From: Carboxylicivirga sp. M1479
GTDB taxonomy: Bacteria > Bacteroidota > Bacteroidia > Bacteroidales > Marinilabiliaceae
Length of the DNA stretch: 64,000 bases
NCBI RefSeq assembly: GCF_007097485.1
Contig: NZ_VKDE01000018.1
Span: 62,001-126,000, forward strand
Direction of reading: 5' to 3'
Positions 43,776 to 50,981 of the stretch are shown piece by piece. The notes under the pieces are model-generated. The model had not been told where the DNA came from. It ran no database searches and saw nothing but the letters and a program-made list of their open reading frames with translations. The first letter of the stretch is position 1, and the number at the start of each line of letters is the position of its first letter. Position numbers and translations under genes: made by a program.

Positions 43776-44393
43776 TTAAACTGTTTTAGTGATGAGTGGT
43801 ACAAAGCGAACGTGGATTAATTCTTCCCGAGTTATTTCATTTTTTGTCTTCGTGTAAAGCGCCAATATCTGATGATTGTTTTTGTGGATAGGGACGATTA
43901 ATTGGCCATTGTTGCTAAGTTGTGACAGAAATGTGTTTGGCAGAGTTTTGGGTGAGGCCGTGATTATGATGGCATCGTATGGTCCGTGTTCTTTCCATCC
44001 TAAATTCCCATCTCCCGTTTTAAATTTGATGTTTTTGTATTCTAATGAGCGGAGTGTTTTTTTAGCTCTTCGAGAGAGGGCATGAATAATTTCGATGGTA
44101 TACACAAATTTTGATAATTCAGCTAAAATGGCTGTCTGATAACCTGAACCTGTTCCAATTTCAAGGACCTTTTTTTGCCTATTGAGGTTCAGTTTTTCCG
44201 TCATGTAAGCAACTATGTAGGGTTGCGAAATTGTTTGTTCATAACCGATGGGTAAAGGCCTGTCTTCGTATGCAAACTCCTTAACGGTACTGGGCACAAA
44301 TAAATGGCGAGGCACACGACTCATGGCATCAAGTATCTTCTGGTCTTGAATGCCTCTTTTTGTTAATTGTGTTATTACCATCTCATTTATCAT
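43776..44393 (-). CDS. pcm: Protein-L-isoaspartate O-methyltransferase
   Basis: This 205-residue SAM enzyme repairs isoaspartyl residues. It has the N-terminal TQLTKRGIQDQKILDAMSRVPRHLFVP, the substrate loop YEQTISQPYIVAYM, the SAM motif I VLEIGTGSGYQTAIL and GDGNLGWKEHGPYDAIIITAS. Start ATG 44393 matches the family; the frame is open to 44477 but would overlap the upstream gene. It lies 34 bp after the SnoaL-like gene and 58 bp before the GPx gene. Confidence 0.95.
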   Translation of the reverse strand: MINEMVITQLTKRGIQDQKILDAMSRVPRHLFVPSTVKEFAYEDRPLPIGYEQTISQPYIVAYMTEKLNLNRQKKVLEIGTGSGYQTAILAELSKFVYTIEIIHALSRRAKKTLRSLEYKNIKFKTGDGNLGWKEHGPYDAIIITASPKTLPNTFLSQLSNNGQLIVPIHKNNHQILALYTKTKNEITREELIHVRFVPLITKTV

Positions 44394-44427
44394 GCCCGAG
44401 TGTTGCGATTCATTGTGAAGCTTGTTT

Positions 44428-44868
44428 TTAAGCCTGCCTAAAATTATTATCAGGTAATGAAACGTGGCTTTGTACAATTTGCCAGCTATTATTGATTTTT
44501 TCCAGTACGCCAGTGTGTCTAAATCCCTCTAGCCTTTGTTGTTCGCCTTTGGTTTCAATTGAAGTATCCAGTAGTTGGTAGTACCAAGCGACATCCTTGT
44601 TTTTGCTCAAATTAATATGAGTATCTTTTGTTGCAATTGTGTAGTTTGAATTGCTTGAAAGTGCAGGTTTTATAGATGAATAAAAACTTTCCCAATCATG
44701 CCATATTTCGTCAATGTCGGTTCCAATATTGGTTATGTTATTCCCTTTGTAAAAACATTTTGAAAATGCATTTATATCTCCCGACTCTTGGGCTATTACT
44801 AATGTGTCCAAAACATCTTTGATGGGTTTGATGTCTTTATTTGCTTTGAAATTGCTAAATGTTTTCAT
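44428..44868 (-). CDS. SnoaL/NTF2-like small protein
   Basis: This 146-residue protein has the cone-shaped alpha+beta NTF2 fold pattern: an N-terminal helix with a Phe-Tyr edge (SKCFYKGNNITNIGTD), a WHDWESFYSSIKPAL helix, alternating beta strands, and a C-terminal IVQSHVSLP strand. Similar SnoaL_3 domains are common stress or enzyme accessory proteins with unknown ligand. It is the first gene of a minus-strand unit with pcm. Confidence 0.75.
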   Translation of the reverse strand: MKTFSNFKANKDIKPIKDVLDTLVIAQESGDINAFSKCFYKGNNITNIGTDIDEIWHDWESFYSSIKPALSSNSNYTIATKDTHINLSKNKDVAWYYQLLDTSIETKGEQQRLEGFRHTGVLEKINNSWQIVQSHVSLPDNNFRQA

Positions 44869-44984
44869 GGTGAAATATATTTTGGTTAGTAAAGTATTTC
44901 TAAGGTGCTATACTATCAAGTTAGTCTTTCCCTTATCTGCTGTCAACAGCTAAATCAATTTGTTTTTGTTGTGTTGAATTTGTT

Positions 44985-44992
44985 TACTTTTG
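44985..44992 (+). promoter_or_regulatory. -7 box of the truA promoter
   Basis: TACTTTTG is a perfect -7 match 19 bp before truA. TTTG sites upstream are at 16 or 22 bp rather than 19. Confidence 0.5.
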
Positions 44993-45011
44993 TGGTAAAT
45001 CTTCATTAAAT

Positions 45012-45791
45012 ATGTTTAGGTATTTTATAGAAATGGCTTATTGTGGTAGGCAATTTCATGGTTGGCAAATTCAACCAAATGCTATATCAGTTCAAGAGGT
45101 GTTGAATGATGCTTTGTGTAAAGCCTTACGGCAAAGTATTAATGTGGTTGGCTGTGGGCGAACCGATACTGGTGTACATGCTTCCTATTTTGTTGCGCAT
45201 TTTGATAGTGAAGTAGAGTTGCATTACTTAGATAAGATAGCTTTCAAACTTAACAGGATCGTTGGAAACGATATTGCGATCTTTTCGATTAAGGGTGTTG
45301 AAATAGAGTCGCATAGCCGTTTTGGTGCGATTTCTCGTACCTATCATTATTATTTAAAAACAGAGAAAAATCCATTTTTACACGAATTTAGTTATCGTCC
45401 GTTTTATCGTGTTGATATAGATAAAATGAATGAGGCGGCTAGAGTGTTGTTTGAGTACAAGGATTTTACGAGTTTTAGTAAGTTGCATACCGATAATAAA
45501 ACTAACGATTGTAAAATAATGTACGCTCAATGGGAAAAGCAGGCTGACGGTGCTGTTTTTATCATTAAAGCTGATCGTTTTCTGCGAAATATGGTCCGTG
45601 CCATCGTAGGCACTCTTCTAGAGGTTGGGCGTGGGAAAATAACAATTGATCAATTCGGGGATGTGATTGAGAAAAAGGATAGAGGTGCTGCAGGAACTTC
45701 TGTTCCTGCTCAGGCTTTATTTTTAGTTGATATTGAATATCCTGGAAGTATGTTCATTCCAATGGATAAAAAGTCCATTCTCATTCATTAG
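45012..45791 (+). CDS. truA: tRNA pseudouridine(38-40) synthase TruA
   Basis: This 259-residue enzyme isomerises uridines 38-40 in the tRNA anticodon arm. The active-site Asp is in GCGRTDTGVHA, the fold begins YFIEMAYCGRQFHGWQIQ, and the second half has RFLRNMVRAIVGTLLEVGRG. Its last 4 bp overlap the convergent aroE end. Confidence 0.96.
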   Translation: MFRYFIEMAYCGRQFHGWQIQPNAISVQEVLNDALCKALRQSINVVGCGRTDTGVHASYFVAHFDSEVELHYLDKIAFKLNRIVGNDIAIFSIKGVEIESHSRFGAISRTYHYYLKTEKNPFLHEFSYRPFYRVDIDKMNEAARVLFEYKDFTSFSKLHTDNKTNDCKIMYAQWEKQADGAVFIIKADRFLRNMVRAIVGTLLEVGRGKITIDQFGDVIEKKDRGAAGTSVPAQALFLVDIEYPGSMFIPMDKKSILIH

Positions 45792-46528
45792 TGATTCCAA
45801 ATATCCCAAGCTGCTTCAGCTTGTAAGTGAAGCATTTCAAGGCCATTTTTGGCAACTGCTCCTTGATCGATTCCTTTTTGCATAAAAAGAGTTATATCTG
45901 GATTGTAGGTTAGATCGTAAAGCAGGTGTTCTTTATTAAGCAACTGATAAGGGATATCTGGACATGCATTGGTGTTTGGGTACATCCCTAGTGGTGTAGT
46001 GTTTACCAGAATGGAGTACTCCTTTAGTATTTCATCATTCAGTTCGTTGTAGCTCAGGTTGTTCTGTGCTTTAGTCCTCGATACATACTTATATTCTATA
46101 TTCATACATTTAAAAGCATAAGCAACGGCTTTGGCTGCCCCTCCTGTACCTAATATTAATGCTTTGGTATGATGCTTTTTTATGAGTGGACGTATTGAAT
46201 TGCTAAAGCCAATGTAATCGGTGTTATATCCAATGAGTGTTGGTTGCTTATTATCCCATTTTACTTTAATGCAGTTGCAAGCGCCTATCTCTTTTGCTGA
46301 ATCATCGAGTTCGTTCAAATATTGAAAAACACTTTCTTTGTGCGGTATTGTAATGCTAATTCCAGCTATGTAAGCATGGTGGCTTAGTAATTCGGGTACT
46401 TCGTTAATATTCTGAATTTCAAAATTTAAGTAACGAGCATCAATGTGCTCATTGTTAAATTTTTGAGTGAAATACTTTTGAGAAAAAGATTGTGCTAAGG
46501 GATATCCTATTAAACCAAATGTTCTCAT
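45788..46528 (-). CDS. aroE: Shikimate dehydrogenase
   Basis: This 246-residue enzyme reduces 3-dehydroshikimate in aromatic amino acid synthesis. It begins GLIGYPLAQSFSQKYF with the substrate Ser region, contains GISITIPHKESV with the catalytic Lys, NTDYIGF for substrate Asp, and the Rossmann LGTGGAAKAVAYAF. C-terminal NGLEMLHLQAEAAWDIW is typical. It is last in the TPR-popT-aroE operon (4 bp gap) and overlaps truA by 4 bp at the 3' ends. Confidence 0.95.
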   Translation of the reverse strand: MRTFGLIGYPLAQSFSQKYFTQKFNNEHIDARYLNFEIQNINEVPELLSHHAYIAGISITIPHKESVFQYLNELDDSAKEIGACNCIKVKWDNKQPTLIGYNTDYIGFSNSIRPLIKKHHTKALILGTGGAAKAVAYAFKCMNIEYKYVSRTKAQNNLSYNELNDEILKEYSILVNTTPLGMYPNTNACPDIPYQLLNKEHLLYDLTYNPDITLFMQKGIDQGAVAKNGLEMLHLQAEAAWDIWNH

Positions 46529-46532
46529 GCTG

Positions 46533-47444
46533 TTATCGGTCTTTTTGTTTTGCTAAAAGTTCTGTTATTGTAATGCTTGCTATGCCTAAAATAATGAAAA
46601 GTACTGCAAAATAAAACTCAGAATCAAAATGAGGTTGATAGTAATCAAATCCAACTGTTTTTACTTTCTCTCCAAACTGTTCAGTGATAGGGTTTTTCCA
46701 TGGCCAAAGAATACCAAGTGATCCTGCAATGAATCCTGTTAATAAAGCAATTGTTTGATTATGGTATTTTTTTAATAACCACGATAAAAAGTGTGAAAAG
46801 GCAATTAATCCAACGGCAGCACCAATAATAACTGGTAATAATATTTCGATTGAAAGATTGTTGATGGCATCAATCATAACTAATTGATAATTACCCAACA
46901 ATATAAGTACAAACGAGCCTGATAAGCCTGGTAGAATCATGCTGCACATGGCAACAACTCCACAAAGAATCAAATACAGGAATGAGTCGTTTTGGCTGGC
47001 AGGTGTAAGTATTGACATTGAAATGGCTATGCCTGTTCCAGCAATTAGGCTAATGATGCTCGCTGCTGACCATTGCTTAACTGTTTTGCCAACGAAATAT
47101 ACCGATGCCAATACTAATCCAAAAAAATATGCCCAAATGTAAATAGGATAACTTTCAAATAAATACTTGAATAATCGTGCAAGGCTTATAATAGCAACAC
47201 CAACACCTGAAAATAATGCTATAAGAAAATACAGGTCGATGTGTTGAGCTAATTCTTTAAAGCGTCCTCTCGAGAGAAGGCTAAGTGCTTTGCCATTAAA
47301 CGATTTTATTGAATTTATTAATCGCTCAAACACTCCAGTTATTAAGGCAATTGTGCCACCAGATACGCCAGGGATAACATTAGCGGCACCCATTGCAGCT
47401 CCTTTTATAGTAATTTTTAAAAATGCTGTAATTGATTTGTTCAT
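46533..47444 (-). CDS. popT: DUF368 membrane protein, PopT-like polyprenyl-phosphate transporter
   Basis: This 303-residue protein has about eight membrane helices in two repeats, with GAANVIPGVSGGTIALITG in the first and SMILPGLSGSFVLILLGNYQ in the second, the signature of DUF368. PopT members flip undecaprenyl phosphate across the cytoplasmic membrane for cell-wall and glycan precursor recycling. It is in an operon between a TPR gene (22 bp) and aroE (4 bp). Confidence 0.9.
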   Translation of the reverse strand: MNKSITAFLKITIKGAAMGAANVIPGVSGGTIALITGVFERLINSIKSFNGKALSLLSRGRFKELAQHIDLYFLIALFSGVGVAIISLARLFKYLFESYPIYIWAYFFGLVLASVYFVGKTVKQWSAASIISLIAGTGIAISMSILTPASQNDSFLYLILCGVVAMCSMILPGLSGSFVLILLGNYQLVMIDAINNLSIEILLPVIIGAAVGLIAFSHFLSWLLKKYHNQTIALLTGFIAGSLGILWPWKNPITEQFGEKVKTVGFDYYQPHFDSEFYFAVLFIILGIASITITELLAKQKDR

Positions 47445-47466
47445 GTATTTTGTTTTTGGGAGTCTT

Positions 47467-48870
47467 TTATTGTTTTGAATTTATGATCTGCAAAATTTCT
47501 TCGTTGCTCACTATTTCAGGATAATCATTTGATACATCTTGAACGCAATCAGGATCTAATTCAAAAGCTACTTTAAATGCTTTTATTCCCTCAGTTTTAT
47601 TTTCCAAGTAATGATAATAAGCAACAGCAGATAGGTAATGTACTGCAGCAACATGTCCATATTGTTCACAAAGTTCATTAATATAAGCTGATATCGGAAA
47701 CTCCTTATTGAGTATCATTTTAAGTTTTAATAACTCAAACCATCCAGTTAGCTCATGTGGATCAAGGTTTAATCCGTTTTCTAAACTTCGGCTTGCATCT
47801 TCGGCTTTATCTAATTCAAAAAGACCACGGGCATGCGCAAACCAATAGTCTGCATTTAATGGATTAATTGTTATGGCTTGATCAATTGCTTGTAAGCCCG
47901 ATTGGTAATTTTCAGTTTCCATTAATGTTGTGCCCATGCCATACCATGCATCTCCTTGTTTGGGTTTCATTTTTATCACTAGTTGATAAAAACGTATAGC
48001 CATATCAAAGTTTTTCAATTGCTCCCAGCAATCTGCAATGTATTGGTAGGTTAAGTAGGCGTCGCGACACATTGTGGTGTGTTCAATGTAGGCTTCAATG
48101 GCTTCTTTAAAACAGCCCGATTGTACTAAGCTGTTTCCTTTGTTAAAGTACGCTTCTTCGTGTTGAGGGTTTATCGCAAGGGTAAAGTCATAGGCTTTGT
48201 TTGCTTCTAAAAAGTTACCTAGTTTATTGTAAATTATTCCCAAATTGTACCATCCATTCTCAGAAAATGGATTGATGTTTAATAGTTTTTGGTAAGCTTT
48301 AATGCTCTTTTCGTATTCTAAAATTTTATCCAGCGAAAAGGCGTATTCGAATAGTGCATTTTCATGATCTGGTACATTTTCTAGAAGTCGCTCTAAAAAA
48401 ATAATTGACTCCAGATATAATTCATATTGATTGAGGTTATAGGTAATTTCTAACAAGATGTCATTTTTATCTTCAAAGGAGATATCTACTGCCTTGTTGA
48501 AATAGCTTATAGCTTGTTTGTAGTTGTTTTTCTGTAGCATTATCCAGCCAAGACTCATAAAAGCATCCACATTGGTTGATTCAATCGGAATGATTGAAAG
48601 CAACATTTTATGAGCAACATCTATGTCGCCATGGTCAGCGATTAAAATGGCTTGTTTTACTTGCAAGCTGCTAGCATTGGGGTGTTGCGATAATCCAACA
48701 GAAAGGATTTTCTCAGCTTGTTTTATGTTGCTCTTATCTAAATAATAATCGTAAATGCTCTCTATCTGATGCACATCAAAGTATTCAACCTTATCGGTGC
48801 TAACCATTTTCTCAAATCTTTCAACCGCCTGTAGTGCCTCGTCGTGGCTTGCGTGCAAGAAATCCTGCAT
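47467..48870 (-). CDS. Tetratricopeptide-repeat protein
   Basis: This 467-residue protein is almost entirely TPR repeats, with clear units such as AISYFNKAVDISFEDKNDILLEITYNL and NGWYNLGIIYNKLGNFLEANKAYDFTL. No signal peptide is visible, so it is probably cytoplasmic. TPRs mediate protein contacts; the partner is unknown. It leads the popT-aroE operon. Confidence 0.9.
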   Translation of the reverse strand: MQDFLHASHDEALQAVERFEKMVSTDKVEYFDVHQIESIYDYYLDKSNIKQAEKILSVGLSQHPNASSLQVKQAILIADHGDIDVAHKMLLSIIPIESTNVDAFMSLGWIMLQKNNYKQAISYFNKAVDISFEDKNDILLEITYNLNQYELYLESIIFLERLLENVPDHENALFEYAFSLDKILEYEKSIKAYQKLLNINPFSENGWYNLGIIYNKLGNFLEANKAYDFTLAINPQHEEAYFNKGNSLVQSGCFKEAIEAYIEHTTMCRDAYLTYQYIADCWEQLKNFDMAIRFYQLVIKMKPKQGDAWYGMGTTLMETENYQSGLQAIDQAITINPLNADYWFAHARGLFELDKAEDASRSLENGLNLDPHELTGWFELLKLKMILNKEFPISAYINELCEQYGHVAAVHYLSAVAYYHYLENKTEGIKAFKVAFELDPDCVQDVSNDYPEIVSNEEILQIINSKQ

Positions 48871-48999
48871 AAATCATCTTCTTTTAGCGTTACAAAAATA
48901 TTACTTTTATTAGTATCACCAATGCATATAGCTAATTGTTATTAACAAGTTTATCGACAATTAAATGAGTGCTAGTTCTATAAGTGGATGTATGGTGTC

Positions 49000-49120
49000 A
49001 AAAAAAAAGAGGCTGAACTCTTTGGGTCGAGTAACAGCCTCTATGCCTGAAGAGAAATTACACCTTTATCGCCAAAACACTAGAAACCGTGCGGTGAAAG
49101 TTCTTCAGACGATCGCCTGA
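49000..49120 (-). ncRNA. Putative small RNA of unknown family
   Basis: On the minus strand a stem CTGAAGA/TCTTCAG (49108-49102 with 49053-49047) encloses a 48-nt structured loop. It is followed by a strong intrinsic terminator: GAGGCTG/CAGCCTC (49041-49035 with 49015-49009) and nine T at 49008-49000. Such a helix-plus-terminator layout without an open frame fits a stable small RNA. It lacks the core motifs of SRP RNA and RNase P RNA; a 6S-type RNA cannot be excluded. The 5' end is a guess. Confidence 0.55.
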
Positions 49121-49367
49121 TTTTTAAATGAAGTGTTTGATGAAATGAGTGTTGCATCAAAATATTGTACAAAGAAATCGCCATTTCTTTTTTTGTGTGT
49201 TGAAGTACTTCAAATAAACCAAAGCCGATCTTAATCTTTTGCTATTATGTATTTAGCATTATATCAATTGTCGTTACAATCTTCGCTTATCTTAGCAATT
49301 GGTGTGCCAGTGGGTGTAATGTATTGTATTTTAATGTTATGTAATTGTTTTTGTGCTATATAAGGCC

Positions 49368-49487
49368 TCGGAAGTGTACGTAATCGGATTGAAAAGTGTG
49401 CGATAGCGTGCATTCGTCTATTTTAATGCTGTTTTATTTAATTACGAATAGAATATAGTTGAAAGTGTGTTCGGAATTGTACGTTAT
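49368..49487. repeat. Pair of imperfect direct repeats
   Basis: TCGGAAGTGTACGTAAT at 49368-49384 recurs as TCGGAATTGTACGTTAT at 49471-49487 (15 of 17 identical) with 103 bp between starts. Short GAAA(A)GTGTG motifs flank both copies. Confidence 0.5.
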
Positions 49488-49550
49488 GGCGTGTAGGTTG
49501 AAGTCCTAAATAGCTGGACTGAGATATGTATCTGTTCTGTATTTGTATGT

Positions 49551-49582
49551 TTTGCAATTGCTTAGCTCTTTAGCTATCTTTA
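49551..49582 (+). promoter_or_regulatory. Likely promoter of the hydantoinase-like gene
   Basis: TTTG at 49551-49554 is 20 bp from TATCTTTA at 49575-49582, seven of eight matches to the TAnnTTTG consensus. The start codon is 17 bp downstream, after an AGAGG ribosome site. Confidence 0.5.
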
Positions 49583-49598
49583 TAGGAAAAGAGGTGTT

Positions 49599-50921
49599 AT
49601 GGATTATGTACTAATCAAAAATGGAAAAGTAGCAATGGATGGACGGTTGCTGTCTAAAGATGTTTTGATTGGTAGTGAAAAAATTATTGCAGTTGGTGAT
49701 TATATTGAGAAGCCAGAGTCTGAGACGCCCGTAATAGATGCCTTGGGTAAGTTTGTAATGCCTGCCGCAATTGATACCAATATTTTCTTTAATGAGTTAA
49801 TTGGTCAGGATGCTAATGCTAGGAGACGATTTAATCAGGCGCAAGTTTTATGTGGTACTTCATCCGTTGTAGCACCTTTACCACAACCTCATTCTTATTC
49901 TTTTGAGGCGGAATTAATGCAACGGAAATGTAACCAAGAGGGCTTAATCACGGATTATGGCTATCATCTTTGTATTAATGATTGGAAGCGCCTTGATATT
50001 GAAGATCTAAAATATTGCTATGCTCATGAAGGAATATCTACCTTTTATATGAAATGGCCTGTTGAAAAGGGCGATTTAAATAAAGTGAGGGATTTATTTA
50101 AAATGGCTGGTTTAAACCAAACTACGGTTCTGATTGATTTAAAAAGAAGTTTTGATGATTACCAGCAAGTTGATAGTGTATATCATAAAGCAGGTATGCT
50201 AATTAGTGAGCACTTAATTGATTTTAAATCCTTATTAGATTTGGCAAATGAAGTTAAGTGTAATGTGTGTTTATTAAATATATACTTCAAAGAGGAGCTG
50301 GAGCTTATTAATAAGAGTATGGCGGATAATATTTTTGCAGAACTCATGTTTCCTTATCACATAGCTGATTCTGCTGTATTAGGTCTTGATGCGAATTCAA
50401 TATATTCTGGTTTTCCATTGGCTAATAAATTAAGGCTCCTATCAGCAACAGATGTGTGGCAAAGTTTGCAACTCGATAATTTTATGATATCAAGACCTTT
50501 GCTTAAGTTATCAAGCAAAGGGGTTTGGGACAATAGCCAGGTTGATAATCGGCCAGATGAATATATTCTACGTAAAAACTTGCTATCGGTTTTATATACT
50601 TTGGGTGTTACAAATGGAGAATTGTTATTTGCAAAATTGGTTGATGTGTTTGCTGCCCGGACAGCTAAATTGATGGGTGTGTATCCTCAAAAAGGTGCAA
50701 TGATCGCAGGTAGTGATGCTGATATTGTAGTCTGGGATCCTGATTTTAAACGAAATGTGTATTGCCATATGTCTGGTACTCCTAGTAACAAAGTGGAGGT
50801 CTTTCCATTGAAAGGTAGGGTTGAGTTTAGTTTTGTGAAAGGACGTATGGTATATAATGGAGAAAGTTTTAATGAAGAAGGCGTAAATGCACGTTATTTA
50901 TATCGAAGCCCCTTTTCATAA
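49599..50921 (+). CDS. Hydantoinase/dihydropyrimidinase-fold protein lacking metal ligands (probable pseudoenzyme)
   Basis: This 440-residue protein has amidohydrolase architecture: an N-terminal strand region ending VIDALGKFVMPAAID, a TIM barrel, and a C-terminal part DADIVVWDP...LKGRVEFSFVKGRMVYNG...NARYLYRSPFS that is the hydantoinase/CRMP tail. The metal ligands are gone: the HxH after AAID is Asn61-Ile-Phe63, the carboxylated Lys position is Tyr150 (ISTFYMKW), and the later His/His/Asp positions are not conserved. It is therefore likely non-catalytic, as in CRMPs and dihydroorotase-like partners. It is 60 bp upstream of a Wzc-type kinase on the same strand. A role as partner or scaffold is inference. 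Confidence 0.8.
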   Translation: MDYVLIKNGKVAMDGRLLSKDVLIGSEKIIAVGDYIEKPESETPVIDALGKFVMPAAIDTNIFFNELIGQDANARRRFNQAQVLCGTSSVVAPLPQPHSYSFEAELMQRKCNQEGLITDYGYHLCINDWKRLDIEDLKYCYAHEGISTFYMKWPVEKGDLNKVRDLFKMAGLNQTTVLIDLKRSFDDYQQVDSVYHKAGMLISEHLIDFKSLLDLANEVKCNVCLLNIYFKEELELINKSMADNIFAELMFPYHIADSAVLGLDANSIYSGFPLANKLRLLSATDVWQSLQLDNFMISRPLLKLSSKGVWDNSQVDNRPDEYILRKNLLSVLYTLGVTNGELLFAKLVDVFAARTAKLMGVYPQKGAMIAGSDADIVVWDPDFKRNVYCHMSGTPSNKVEVFPLKGRVEFSFVKGRMVYNGESFNEEGVNARYLYRSPFS

Positions 50922-50928
50922 TGGCATA

Positions 50929-50946
50929 CAAGCTTTTAAAAGCTTG
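50929..50946. promoter_or_regulatory. Perfect 18-bp palindrome before the wzc-like gene
   Basis: CAAGCTTTTAAAAGCTTG is a perfect inverted repeat directly after the upstream gene's stop. It covers the -33 area of the likely kinase promoter, so it could be an operator. It has no loop, so it is less likely a terminator. Confidence 0.45.
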
Positions 50947-50954
50947 AAATTGTA

Positions 50955-50973
50955 TATATTTGGCAAGCCAAAT
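50955..50973 (+). promoter_or_regulatory. -7 box overlapped by an inverted repeat, wzc-like promoter
   Basis: TATATTTG at 50955-50962 is a perfect -7 box, 20 bp before the kinase ATG. ATTTGGC-AA-GCCAAAT (50958-50973) is a second inverted repeat overlapping it and the start site. Confidence 0.45.
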
Positions 50974-50981
50974 TTGCATGC

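Larger units (their letters stand above)
48871..49598. other. Large gene-free region with a likely small RNA and direct repeats
   Basis: This 728-bp gap separates the TPR operon from the hydantoinase-like gene. It holds a likely ncRNA (minus strand, about 49000-49120), a pair of 17-bp imperfect direct repeats at 49368-49384 and 49471-49487, and a promoter at its right end. No protein frame of credible length is present. Confidence 0.7.

Noticed and set aside
49000-49120. SRP RNA or RNase P RNA at the small-RNA locus
   Set aside because: The conserved GGAAGGAAGCAGCC-type SRP loop and the RNase P AGAGGAAAGTCC core are absent.
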